Assembly (NCBI GenBank): GCA_032622095.1 | Contig: CP136065.1 | Span: 112,263,195-112,327,194 of the forward strand | Reading direction: 5' to 3' | Length of the DNA: 64,000 nt | Source of the DNA: Siphonodentalium dalli | Lineage: Eukaryota > Mollusca > Scaphopoda > Gadilida > Siphonodentaliidae | Shown: one piece after another, positions 28,401-42,700 of the stretch | How the letters are laid out: every line of letters starts with the position of its first letter | Position numbering within the stretch: position 1 is the first letter of the stretch | Notes under the pieces: model-generated | Databases searched by the model: none | What the model was told of the DNA's origin: nothing | What the model saw: only the letters and a program-made list of their open reading frames with translations | Position numbers and translations under genes: made by a program

Positions 28401-31400
28401 TCCTATTGCCAAACTGATAAAGACAATATTTTCATTTAATTAGATGTTTAACATTCATTTTGTCTTCACCAACATTAAATGAGTTCTATTGTTAATATTA
28501 ATGACCTCTTAAAGAAAAAAGTTTACATTTATTGTACAGGAATTTCATGAAATATTCATTTATTTTGGTATTACTTGAACAGTTTATATTCATCCCAACA
28601 ATTTCATTGCTGAATGTGCTTTTTATTCAATTAATATTTCCTGTTTTTACTAACGTTTAGTTCGTTCTGATGATGAAGAAGGCTATAGATACAGTGTTCG
28701 ACCAAAGGAGAATAAAGACGAAGCGAAATCATTTGCAAAACTCAGCAGTCATTCCTCTAGAAAGGTTTATTATCAATTTCACATTGTTATGTCTGTCACA
28801 AACTTGTCTCGTCTTTAAATATCATGTGTAGAAACATATGATTCATGCAAAGTGCTTTCTGGGTAGGAGGTAACTGTCCACGGTCAATTTTTCACTTGTA
28901 GAGGTGGGCTATAAATATAAAAGGATGGGAAAGAAAAAAACCCTCTGATAATTCCCATTCATTCATTTAGTCATGTTAACCATTTCTATACTAAATGGAT
29001 TCTCCCACTCAGTTGTAAAAGAATATATTGGAATGATCTGTGCAGAAGGACTCCTATTTATTTGTAGGAAATGTTCAGATAATATGGTTGTTTGTTGAAC
29101 TTATTGCGGAACATTTCCTTACTGCTTGTCAATGAGTATTTAGTATAGGAATTGTTAAGGTAGCAATACACAATTTCCAGCAATTTTGGCCAACCTGGGA
29201 GGGGTTACTGTACTTCAAATTTATGCTGAGCCATTATCTTCAGCAAAAGTACCATCAGGCATTTTTTTTATTTTCCACAGAAATATTGTGCAAACCAAGT
29301 GGCATAACTCTGACAATTTGTATGAAGGAGCTAAACTAAAGTTATTTGTTTACACATACAAAAAAATGCACAATTTTACCCATTTTTTACTCAAATTGAC
29401 CATTTTCAACCCAAAAACAGACCAAGACAGAGTGAATGTCAGTAAATAGGCTATGTCCACCTGACATAGCTATGTTAGAGTTGAGAAATAATTGAAGTAA
29501 AAAAAAGTTGACATGGCAATTTCATAAAATTGTATTGCAAGCGTAGATCACAGAAATATTCAGGGGAGAGAAATTGGGCTATTTTCTTTTAACCAAACAC
29601 ACATGTTACGCATCCAGATTTTCCAATTTTTTTAACTTTCCCAGTTTTGTAAAATAATTAAACAATCAAATCAGTAATGTCAAATATATCACAGGCTACA
29701 ATGGCCAGTTATGCTCCCAGATACTTATTTTCTATTTTTCACACCCCCTACACCATGATAAACCGTGTACTGCTACCTAATATGTAAGCTCAAAGGCTTC
29801 CTGAGAACATCCCTACAAATGAATGATTGGGAATCAAGTATTATAACAATGGGCTAGAATCCTGTTATCATGTGTAAACCCTTTCTTTAGTAAATGGATT
29901 ATACCATTCAGTTATAAAAGTATGCACTGGAATGGTCTATTCATTGGGGGTAGGTGTTCAGGATAAATTAGAAAAAACGACCATTCAGACGAAAAGATAA
30001 TACAAGTGCTGAGGGATTCCTATGCATTGGTGGGAAATGTTCAGTAAATAAGTTCAACAAATTGTTGAACTTATTATATGAACATTTTGTAAAGGAACTA
30101 ACTACTTATCAATGAGTATTTAGTAAAGACAGGGTTAATTCACCAATCTAATAAATATTGCGGTGACCTCACCTTTATCAACCGTCAGAGCAGTCTGCAT
30201 GAATTTTATTATTCTACACATGTATTGTGAAGCTGTTTGTCTCGTCTAGAATGTGTACTCTAGTTTACTGAAGAGAGAAGACATAGATTTATTTATTCCT
30301 GTAATTGTTACACCTTGTTTTGTTGGAAGTACATGTGTAATCAGAAATATCGGGCTGCAGACACCTGGCTCGTTACCAATAATTGTAACTGGTACAAACA
30401 TCGAGATACTAACAAAGAATGACTTAAATAGCCGTCCCGCACTTATGTGATGTTCAGGATGTCTCTACCATGTGTATGGAAGAGTTAATATCTATAATTC
30501 GGGTAGGTATATTTGCGCATGCGCATGGTATATAAAAATGATAAAAATGTACCTTAAATCAAACGTATTGTATTGCGCTCTGATAGTAATTGTGTATCTC
30601 GTTTAGGTCTATGTGATACGATTCCACAGTTTAAATTATCCTCGCATATTCTAGCTTTGTGGACTAGACTGACTAGTTTGGAAATGGTCACTTGGTGTGT
30701 GGGGTTAATATATTTGCGCATGCATACAGTAATTAGATGACAAAATGTACATATTAGCGTATAAATTCACCTTTATTGTAGGCAAAGTAGGCATATATAA
30801 TCTATGAAAGAGCGAGTTTAAGCCGAACATGAGGGGGAATATAAATGATCCCATTATGGACTGAGTCTGCTTATTTGATTCCATGTAATCACATCATATT
30901 TGTTAAATATAAGACCTAAATACCATAGGATTTATAATGGAACTAAATGTTTACACAAAACAGTTCACACATCGTCTTAGCGAATTACTTATGACGTCAA
31001 ATAACTTGAGTTTGTACGCCTCGGAGTCAATAGTCAATCCCAGTTACACATTTGCTTAGCAACCGTTGCTACATGTTATACAGGGTTGGGGGTACCCGTT
31101 CTGGCCAAATATGTGACATGCTTTACCTAGAGTGTTTGTTGCTTAATTTTTCATGATATGGTGCATTAAGTAAAGGGAATAACAATGTTTCACCTCCATT
31201 TGCGTGTTTTTTTTCCATATTCTGGGAAGTTGCCTAGCAACTGTTACTAAGGGGTTGTGAATTAGCAATACCTACCCATCTTACCCATGGCTTACCATAA
31301 ATGACCATGTGAAGTTTTGAATACATGCAGTCTTTAGAACATTACCAACACCAAACATTCTATAGTGTATCTAAAACAGGGTATAAAATACATGGGAGCC

Positions 31401-34400
31401 AAGGGTCATGGGTGTCGATCGCTGTGGGAAGCCAAAGTTCAAAGCATCTACACAGTACTTTGATTCCTCTGTGAGCTGATAACAGTGACTAAGTATATGG
31501 CAGCCGGGAATGATGGAACTTTATGTCAATCAACAGATAAAATACTAAACTTAAAAAATTATTTTGTGTGATTTCCCTTCCCGGCTTTATATTGTATGGT
31601 ACTTGGTTAAATTGTGAGGTTGTTCAGGTGGGTATTTGTTGCTATTGTGTGAGGCGTACCCTGTTTGTTACTGTTAATGTGCATATATTTACGTAGCCTG
31701 TGTGTGTTACACTAAATCCTTTTCAGTGATTGGTCAACAGCAAGTAATCTAATAACAACTATGTCATAAAGGATACTGAGATTTACTGATATATATTTAT
31801 ATAGCCTGTGTGTAACTAAATCCTGTTCTGTGATTTGTCAACTGCCAATTGGGTCATGCCTGTTATATCTGAATAAAACACACCATAACATAAACCAACG
31901 TCACATCTTGTTGACCTAGATGATTAAAAGTGGTGGATAGAATAACAGGGCATGATTTTTAAGTGCACAGCCCTAGACTTATGGATCGATAATACACAGG
32001 TAGAATATTGGGCTAACTTACAGTACTGCATGGTATAATATCCAAACTGCAGACAGATTTCAGAAATAAACTTCACCAAAGTTTATAGAAATTAATAAGA
32101 AAAAAGCTATATAAATATAATAAATGAATGTAGTTGAGTGTGTTTTATTGAGGGATATGTCACTGTGGCCATTGGAACACATTTAGTGTGAACAGCTTCT
32201 AGGTTCACACAATGTACCCAACGGCCACTCCGCTATACCCTTCACTATAACACACTCAAACTACAATTATTTCTTAAATAACTTTGTGTGCAACTTTTCA
32301 TGGGATCCATATGAATATCCTCTCACCACCAGTTTTCTTCACTCACTTGGCATCTCATGTTCAGCTATCCTTTTTTGGTGTATAAGTTCAATTTATAAAA
32401 ACTGATATGACCACATAGATATGAAGGCTCAGAGTCTTAAACTCATTTATACCTATACATGAAAAGTTCTGAAAAGATATGGTCCTGTGTCATACCAAGT
32501 TCAAGGTTTTCAGTTACTTGAATGATTAAGCTGGGAAAAAAATGCGAAACTCACTCAATTTTTTAGATAAGTGGTCCGATTTGGCTTCCACGGAATTTGA
32601 GCTACAACAACTTCATAGTCTTAACCAAACAAGATTTTATTTAACTAAGTAGGTAAATTGCAAAAAATATACTCCTAGACCAAGTTTACTTTGCGAATTG
32701 ATATATTATGATGAAGGCAGATTAACAATAGTGTGTGGGCTACCGAAATGTCCATGCTACACTTGGAACAGAAATGCCATCTATACTAATAACGTGTGCT
32801 GTAGGATAGGCATGGGAGAGAAACTTAATGTTTGCCAGCATCTATACCGACACTGGCTGGCAAAGATGAATTTTTTTTTTAACTAAGCTACTCTTAGCTT
32901 TCATATGGAAGAACTACAAGCCTTCAAAACACGCTTTCTTTGGATGTAATATTCATTTTTCGACTTGTCATTTTCACTCTTTATCTAGTTTTTCTCTTGT
33001 CAAAGAATTGTTGTTTTTCCGAAGTGTAAAAGACATAAAATTTATATCTGTATTCCTTGAAATAAATGTAGAAGAACCAAAAAAACCAGCTTTATAAATT
33101 TCACTACAATATGTGCCCAATCCTTGTTGAGCATGCAACTAAATTTACCTCCCATATTCCTGCTTCCCCACGCATAGATTCTAATCCATATAAACTAACA
33201 TATTCTCAATATTTGAACAAGATTTTCATAGGTCAACAGAGAAATGGAACAGTTTAAACACTTTGCACACTTCTGATACAAATTCATTGTCTCGCAGTAA
33301 CCAATTCCAAAACACTTTCTTTCAGCATTTTTTACTATCATAAACACTAATCTGTTATTTCTTTCTGTTTAATCTAGGGCCTTGCAAAGCTTTGATTCTA
33401 TTCGAAATGCAAAAGTCAAAATTTTGGAATCGTCCACCTCAGATTGCCGTTTGTGTGAATGCGCATGGAGTGGGAAGTTTCTGCTTCGTAAATGCATATA
33501 TTTTATTTAAATTATATGCTGTGGTCAGGGATTTGAGTTGCACTGGCTTTTATTGCAAGTTTGTGCTCCTGTTTTGGATAAAGTGATGGTTCCGATATAT
33601 AAGATCACACACATTTTTGATGGGATTGGGAAATCATCAACTGTAAGGTGGGGTGTAATCAATTATTTAGTATTGTTATGGAACTATGTGTGCTTTCAGA
33701 TATGCTATTAATCAAATTAAAAATAAAATTGTCTCATGGAAGTGTGTCAATTATAGCACAATAATCGTGGTCCGCATCAATGCATGGTTGTTCTGTCATT
33801 GTAATGGAGATATATATAAGGACGAGAATCTTGAAGATTTCTGACAAACTCCAACAAAGTATACAATTCCCATATCATGGGACAAATGTAATCCATGTTA
33901 ATCTCTCAGTCTTGGCTAGACAGGGATGGTGTAGGTTTGAACCCCGACATGGGTGAACATCGGGACCGATTTTCAAGCATGATATGAGTTGAGGGACATC
34001 TCAATGTGCCATTCCGATCGATACATGGCCATTTTGATAAGAAATGAGAATTGTTCAAAGCACATTTTAAACAATGAACACACTGAAATCTGATATCGAA
34101 CACTGAACACTTATTTATAACTCACACAGGGTCAATGCCTCCTACAATTACATATATATACTGGTAGTATATACCTAACCTTATTCATAGCAGTATAATC
34201 AATATTTATATTTATATATATATATGTGATATAGTTGCTCAATTTACATAGATCGGGGTGTGTGATATTCGATTAAATATTTGATAAGATTTGAGATTCG
34301 ATTCGACTCTAAATACCTTATTTGCAGGGCCCTAGTTTAATCCTTTCATTAATAAATTATAAACATATTGTTGGACTTATTAGTTTATTATTTAAAGTCT

Positions 34401-36690
34401 ACTTTATATCTCACATCTGGTCTCTTACATTGATTCAGTTGAATAAAGCCAATAGTGATGTTGATTTAGATTTTATATATTGTTGTCGTAACTGGAGGCT
34501 TGGATCCCTGAATATATCTTCAAAGACAAATTTTTGAGGAAGAGAATCTCCAAATAGTTCAGAAAAGTGCAAATAACATGTCGTTATATTCAGGTCATTT
34601 TTTTATTTTTTATTATTTTACTCATTATGAATAGGAAGTCATAAAACCCAGATAACTACCTTACTCGTATTTAAATTCACGCAGTACTAATTTTCCGTGT
34701 ACAACCTTAAAACTGAGCAAAAATAGGAGGAGTCTGACAGTTCATCAAATTTACAGTGATAATAACAGTGATATTAGGCCAAACAAAAAAGGGGTTTTGG
34801 TTCTCAGGCCCTGCCGCATTGAATAAAAAGCGCTGCGTCAGCCCTTTTTACTGCGAAGCCTGATGTTATGCCAAAAAAAATCCAAAAACATTAATTTGAA
34901 ATAAAAATTGTTTTTGTTTTGATTTTACAAACATTCCATAGTAGATATTTGTTGGATAGTAGTGTGAATTGAGCTCTAAAATATCTGTGTAATGTGTGAA
35001 AAGTGACTTGCAGGCTTACAACATGAAGTAGAAGTAGGTGACTACAATTAAGAAAATGATTATCTGATCCTCATGCTCTTCTTACAATAAGTCATTGTGA
35101 AATTACACTAATTATAACTCCATACAATTGGAAGGCAAAGTAAGTAAGTAAATATTTTATTATGGCATATCATCATAAAATGTGTTACACATATATAATT
35201 AAATAATAAACAATAATATGTCATATGGTGGTGGCATGACCATATGGTCGTCCTCCTGCCGCCACCATTTGGAAACGGAAAATATGGACAAAAATATGGA
35301 AGATATACAAATTTATACAAAATTGGCATTTATGCAAAATTGACATAGGATGAAATTCAGGATCACATATTAGAATGGAGAGATATCAGTTTTAGACAAC
35401 ATTAACAATAGTGAATGTCAATGGCATTATATAATGTTAGGTAATCCCAGTCATACACTGGTAGTACAATGCCATTTTTATATAAGATTAAATGAGTTTA
35501 TATGCATAACAGTTCCCTCTACATTTCTGGTTATTACTAGACAGAGGAAGGTATCTTAGTCCATGCTTACTATGTGCAGAAAACAATAAAAAATAAAAAT
35601 AAATCCCTCCCTCCCTCATTGATTTAAAAAACAAATGCCCGAGAACTAAAACCATTTTTTTTTTTGGCCTTAATGTGATTAAATATACAAAACTATGCAG
35701 GGATAGAGAATTGTTTGAATGCAGCAGTCAATTGTGCATTGTGATATTTCTGAAATTAACAGCCGACACAATTAAAAGTGGTTTCTCTTCTGTGTTTGAT
35801 TTCATTTCAACGATCACTATAACCAGTTGAATGACATAATATTTGGACAGGGAGCAGTAGAAATACCAATATTCGCAAACGATATTCAACAGTTATCTCC
35901 TGTTCGATGTGCATTTCCATCGTGGTGGTCTCTAATTCTACCAACAGGAACTATTAAGAAGTGAATCTGCATTCAGATAAGACTTTTATGAAAATATTAA
36001 ATTGTCAGTTTTGAATTCATGCATCATGGTGTGCGAATTCAAAGTGCGTGAATTAAAGTGATGTGAAACACTCCCGTTGGGTGATCAAATAGAAATGGAG
36101 AATAATCTTACTCATAGTAGTTATTTTTATGAATATTAATCCATCAGTCTTATATATTTATTAAAGTCTCGATGGCGAAATAATTTTCGTTAGTTTATCG
36201 GTGATTGTCGCGTCCCGAATCGAGATGTAAATATTAACAATTGAGCATAGTAGAATGCCACATTCTCCCAGTTGACATAGCGCCTGAGTACTAATTTATC
36301 AGTTTCACGCACCGGAACAAGTCCATAATATGTCTTTAAAAATTTAGCGAAATAAAGTACTGCTCAAATTTAAATACTGGTAAGTTATAAATTCTTAATC
36401 TGAATTTTATACTAACCCATAATATGTAATAAACATTGACACTACGTCTCTGTCAAACATTTTTAAGATGAGCTTGATCGACTAAAATTCCGCAAACATG
36501 GAATAGGTGAAGCGTTGGTCAAAGGAATGCAAAGAAAACAAGTGGTGAGATTTATTAGATCATAACTCCTTCCCAATTCACTCACATCTCAATTTATATG
36601 ATGCAATTCAATTACTTTTCAAGACCTTAACCCTTTGAGTGCCACGGGCCGATCTCATCGGCCCTAATTTACGATGTGTAAAATCGGCCC

Positions 36691-36726
<36 letters not shown>

Positions 36727-39700
36727 TTTTTAAAAAATTATTAAAATTGTCAAAAATTGTAAAAAATAATAACAAATGATGAAAAATTGTTAGGCCAATG
36801 CATTCTCTTATATATGCGAGGCGACCTATGGTCGACTCGCATATATAAGAGAATGCATTGGCACAGGGTATATGGGTTGATACAAAAATCGGACCTGGCA
36901 CTCAAAGGGTTAACACAACACTTTGGTAGGTCGCTCTCCAATATACAACATCAGCCCCTTGGGTGAATATATCAGCAAAATTACTGAGTACCAATATTTA
37001 TATTTTCGGTAATATTAATAATTAAATTTGTCTGAATATCCGATTATTTAGTGCTACCATATAGGTGCAAATTAAACAATTTCACGTGCTCATGGTGAGT
37101 ATGCCATACAGCACTATCTGTATGGACATGACCATTTTGTTCAGTTTATAATGATGTCATTAAAACATTTGTAAACACAACTTCACACACCATGCTATTT
37201 CTTTCCCCCAATTGATGCATTGTATTTTAAGTGCAATTAAAAGCAGTATTGTGTTAAATATTAAAGCTATAAACCTCTGACGACACATATCTATAAGTGC
37301 TCTTTCTTAAGTAGGCTTATTTTGCAACGCTATTTGTGCTCAAATATGGTACTATCATAAAACTTTTGAAAAAGACATAAATGTCATTCCACCCACCAAC
37401 TATATGACAACATAAAATGTCATTCTGCCCACCAAAGGGTTAATTCTTCATCTAGCATCTCATTATCTGTTGTACCAAATAATGAAAAAACCATTGGAGT
37501 TGCATGAAACAAAATTTTCCAGAATTTATTCTTACTAAATTGACTGCACATTAAAGTAATTTCTCTGTGTCATTAAACTGTGAAGTACACAATAAGATCA
37601 CAGATAGCTTCACAAAGTGGTAGCTTGACCATTGCAGCTGGCATGGTGATAGGCAACTGCATGTATAATTATTATGGCCTTGACCGGAGGTTTGGGGTAT
37701 ATAGTAGATATCCCTGTCTGTATAAATGTCTGTCCCAATAATATGAACATTTGCATTATTATAAAGCTGATGACAGTTGACAAGTTTACAGATCTTGATA
37801 TCCTTTTCTATGTTGATAGACCACAATGTGGGAAATTAGATCCTCATAGTACCAAGTTATGACACTTATTTGACATATAAATTGTAGCTATGATAGTTTT
37901 GTATTATTCACTTTCTAGCTGCCCTTGACCCTTGTTCATATGCCAGTCTGGAATCCTGGAAAGTTTTGGAATTTTAAAATATCGCTTCCAGACCTGGAAA
38001 AGTTGTAGAAAAAGGCACCTTTTTTCACCTCAGTATGGAAAAGTTTTGGAAAAATCACATATCTACCGATGTTGGTCTGGAAAAGTCATGGAATTACAAA
38101 ACTATCCTTGAATTATCTTGAAATTGAAGCTCGTGCATAAATTACATATTCAATAATCGTGGTCACAAAAAAATGAGGCGAAGTATAAAGGTTCCTCTTT
38201 TACAAGGACCAACAATAACAATATTTTTACTGCAAGTGTTTTTTTGTGAGCACTTCTTCCGGTCATCACCAGATGATAAATTAAAAAAATATTCTGAAAA
38301 TAATTCAAAATGGGACTGTTTAACCCTTTGAGTGCCAGGTCTGATTTTTGTATCAACCCATATACCCTGTGCCAATGCATTCTCTTATATATGCGAGTCG
38401 ACCATAGGTCGCCTCGCATATATAAGAGAATGCATTGGCCTAACAATTTTTATTTTATTTTTTTATTTTTATTTTTACAATTTTTTACAATTTTAATAAT
38501 TTATTCTTATATTCTTTAACAGACTTATTTTGTAGGTTTAGTGCCGATGAGATCGGCCCCTGGCACTCAAAGGGTTAAGACAAATAAATGCTGGGAAGCT
38601 GTTGTCCCACCTTGCTAAGTCTGCAAATTGCTAAGTTGTGGAATCTCACTAACTCGAGGACATGGTAACTTCCAGAATGTTATGTTTCTATGAGCAAATA
38701 TGGCCCATATTAGTTCATGTATTGATATTTCCACTACCATAGTGATGCGAGACACCCTGTTGGTGTGTTCTGATGTTCGAAGTCAATAATCTTGCTCTGC
38801 ACATGCTCTACATACTGTACCTACTTTTTACATTGCTTCAAACTGATTGGCAACATATATCATCATTCTTATACTTAGATTTCTTGTATTGTCTTTTTCT
38901 GAGGTCAGTTTCGCATATTTGTCAGAGATTAATTATGCACCCACGTTCTAAGAGAATGTATACTGGATTGACTGTGTCCATCCGTTTGTCTGTCCAACCA
39001 TTTGTCTTGTCATCCATCCGTTCATCCATCCGGCTTGATAACTCGAACAAATGTCAACCAATTTCAATAATGTTTTGTATACAAGTTGCCTGTCAGTATC
39101 TCATATCCGTGAGCAACCAGGTTTGTCCCAATTTATTTTCCTGATTATGGACCTTAGTTTATCAATTTTCTCAATTTGTGTCTGTCTGACTTGATAACTC
39201 AAACAAATATGAACCAATTTCAATATTTTTTTGTATATAAGTTGCATATATAGAAGACACTTGTCCCGCTCTGTCCCAAGGATTTCTACTGGGACACAGA
39301 TAACAATGAGAAATGAAATATCTTCTATATAAGCTTCTGTAACGTTTGTCCTGCTCTGTCACAAGGATTACTACTGGAACACAGATATAGCTGTGAAATA
39401 AAATCACTTCTACAAGCTTCAAGGGTTACTACTGGGACACAGATAATCACTAGAAATACAAACGATTCAATAAGCTTCTGTAACGTTTGTCCCGCTCTGT
39501 CCCAAGGTTTGTACTGGGACACAGATAAAGCTGTGAAATAAAATCAGTTCTATAAGCTGCTGTAACATATGTCCCGCTCTGTCCCAAGAGTTACTAATGG
39601 GACACAGATAACCAGTAGAAATAAAAAAAAAATTATAAGCTTCTGTAACACTTGTCCCGCTCATCCTAAAACTAACGATTTCCATCCAATTGATCCCAAA

Positions 39701-42700
39701 CTAAATAGGGATATTTGGGGTGACCTTTAGATGAAAGACATCAAATTTAAACAATTTTGATAAAAAACATGGCCGCCTGCAGCCATCTTCGATTTCACTC
39801 TTTGCATGACTAATTTTTTGGTACGCCCTATAAACAACATTTTTCATCTGATTCATCCCAAACTTCATATGAATCTTTGGGGTGACCTTTGATGGGTGCT
39901 ATCAAATTTTTCCTAATTTCATTGAAAAACATGGCTGTTAGTGGCCATCTTCTATTTCATATTGATATACATTTGTTCACCCTGCAGCCCACATTTATTG
40001 ATGAAATGTTTTGAAAATGTATAGGCATGTTTAGGATCACCTCTAGATGGAAGCTTTCAAATATGAGTGATTTTTTATTAAAAACATGGTCGCTGGCATA
40101 ACAAAATCCTTTGTCACACCCTAAATTATCAATTGCCGATTGACCCCAAACTTCATATGGGTCTGCAGGTTGACCTCTAGTATTACTTAAACATTTAAAC
40201 TTTCCACATTCCATATCACTCCATTGACTGTAATTTATGACATTATCCCATCTCTAAGTTCAGCTACAGTGTCATTGACACTTTAATTTATATGCTATTC
40301 TTTCTTTCCTTCCAGCTTTCACGTCCTGCAGATCTTAATCCGCTGATAACACCAGCGGCAGACGACAGTGACTCTGAAGTGAATGACCGACAGGGCCAGT
40401 GGCTCCGACGTAGGAGACTGGACGGCTCACTTAATAGAGTACCTATAGGATTTTACCCAAGAATTTGGAAGGTCTTAGAAAGGGTATGCTTATGATTTAT
40501 GTTTTTGCCTTTTTATACTACTCTCGGGATCCAAATAAATATACAGGTAATCTTATTAAATTTCATGTAAAAATCCTCCCCTGTATGCTGCTTATATGTG
40601 TCCCTATAAATATTTTGTATTTCATTCCAAATGACTGCTTTTCATATTAAAAACTACTTCAGTGTGATGTTATTAAGAAATAGACAAGGGCTAACACATC
40701 TTCTATTGGTCCTTATAGGGCTAAGCAAAGAATATTTTGGAAATGACCCCATTATTTCACCCCTGTACTATTATTTAATTTTGTGGAAATTTCCCCCTGT
40801 ACTATTATTCAGCCCCCCCCCTATGTTTATTTTGATTCCAAGAGTAAATACTCATTGACAAGTAGTTATCTTTTAGGTAATGTTCAGATTATAAGTTCAA
40901 CAAACGAAGTAACAGAAGAATTCCTATTCATTCATGGGAAATGAAAATGGTTGTTTGTTATCTGAACATTTCCCACCCATGAATAGGAATCCTTCTGTAT
41001 ATTTATTATCTATCGTCTGCTTATATTTCCTGAACATCCCTTAATAGAGTAATAGACCATTCCAATGTATACTTTTATAACTGAACAGGACAATTCATTT
41101 AGTAAAGAAAGGATTAATTATACATTCAACAGTGAGATCTAGAGAATAATATTGTTATGAGGTAAAAAAGTATTATTTTCTCAAGTATATTTAGAATGAT
41201 AAAATATACTCTCAATTAATGACTTGCAGTTTTACAGTTTCTTGGTTTTCTTTCCATTTTATTTCAAAACCAAACCACAACCGTTATATTCTATAAACCT
41301 ATTATTCTGGTTTCAATTAACCGACACCTCTGTTTGCTTTTCCAAGACATGTGGTTAGCACGCGCTTTTGTCAGCTGCTATTTGTCACCACTATAGCAGT
41401 TTCAATTTGGAACATTTTGGTGTCATATGGGCAATAATGGCACATGCTGTCACATAGACTATGGAAATCACTGCAAAATGGCTTGAAATATTATGCCATA
41501 TATTATATCTGTTCTGTGTAAAACCATAACCAAAACCAAAACCTGTTTTTTCTGCAAAAACCATACCGAAATAAAAATTGAAATGAAATTTCAAAACCGC
41601 ACATCACTGCACTTAATTTATTGTACTTTAATAACAAAGCTTTGCAGAAACAAGTGATTCTGTGTAAGCATGTGTGAATCTTAATAGAGATATGCCACTT
41701 TTACATATGCCTTTTACATCGAAATATAATAATTTGGAGCAAATTAGGTTGTGCAATTTTGTGACATAGATATAGACACCAAAGAAAACCCAGCACATGT
41801 TTTTGACGATTAACAAATTTAAAATTTTACATTTTTGTCTGGGCGATTCCTCCTGAGAACTAAAAGAACCACAGGTCCCCGGAACAATAATTGACCCACC
41901 TCCAGTAATACTTATTCCTATAGAAAGGTGGCAATTTGGTCAGGCTATCTTTTTTTTCTCTCAGTATTTTAATGCCCACAAACTGTTCAAAATTTTGATT
42001 AAGATTTCTTGCGCACTTTATATATTCCTCATATTTTGCTCTTTTCCTTTCGTTTTAGTGTCATGGTCTATCAATTGAAGGGCATTACTTACCACAGAGC
42101 TTGACAAGGGAGGTAAGTTCAAATATAAATTATATTCACACACACTACTCAAAATTTTAGTTTATATTCTCATCTATACTACCTTGTCTATCTAATTATT
42201 GGAACACAAGCACCAAAAGACTGGTTGAGCATAAAAGAGAATGCACTGGCTTACAAGGTCAAGGAAAATAATTTTTAGGCTAATGTATTCTCTTAGATAT
42301 GCGATGCTCCCTATGGGAGACTCACATATATAAGAGAATGCATTAGCACAGGGTTTTCGCAAAATTTCAGGAAGCTCTAGTCATGGAAGGGTTAATCGAT
42401 GTGCCTTTCACAAGAATCGGGTCTTTATCAGTCATGCTAGGCTGCACTGAAATGCACTGCTGATATAGCTGAGAGCAGAAGTGAAATAATGACCCTTCTA
42501 TCTCAGTTGTCATTCCATCAAACTCACTTTTAATCTTCAGTCTGCTTGTTTTATTTGGAACAATTTTAGACCATGCATGTTAATTGTAGCATGTAAATAG
42601 AGGTGTTTATATAATCTGATATCTCACTCAATGTTATGTCTCACTGGTCAAGAGACATGTAATTGACCCCCCCCCCCCCCCCCCCCCCCCCATACAGCTG

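Larger units (their letters stand above)
30140..36620. other. Largely unassigned part of an 11.6-kb PHKA intron
   Basis: It contains the foldback MITE at 32128, the hAT relic at 34262, a loosely duplicated 115-bp segment at 31680-31850, and at 35130-35330 a sequence resembling the 3' end of a LINE on the minus strand (AATAAAATATTTACTTACTT). No exon was found. Confidence 0.45.

Noticed and set aside
35108-35329. 73-codon minus frame as a gene
   Set aside because: The sequence ends in AATAAAATATTTACTTACTT-like text, resembling a LINE 3' tail; no catalytic domain is visible.
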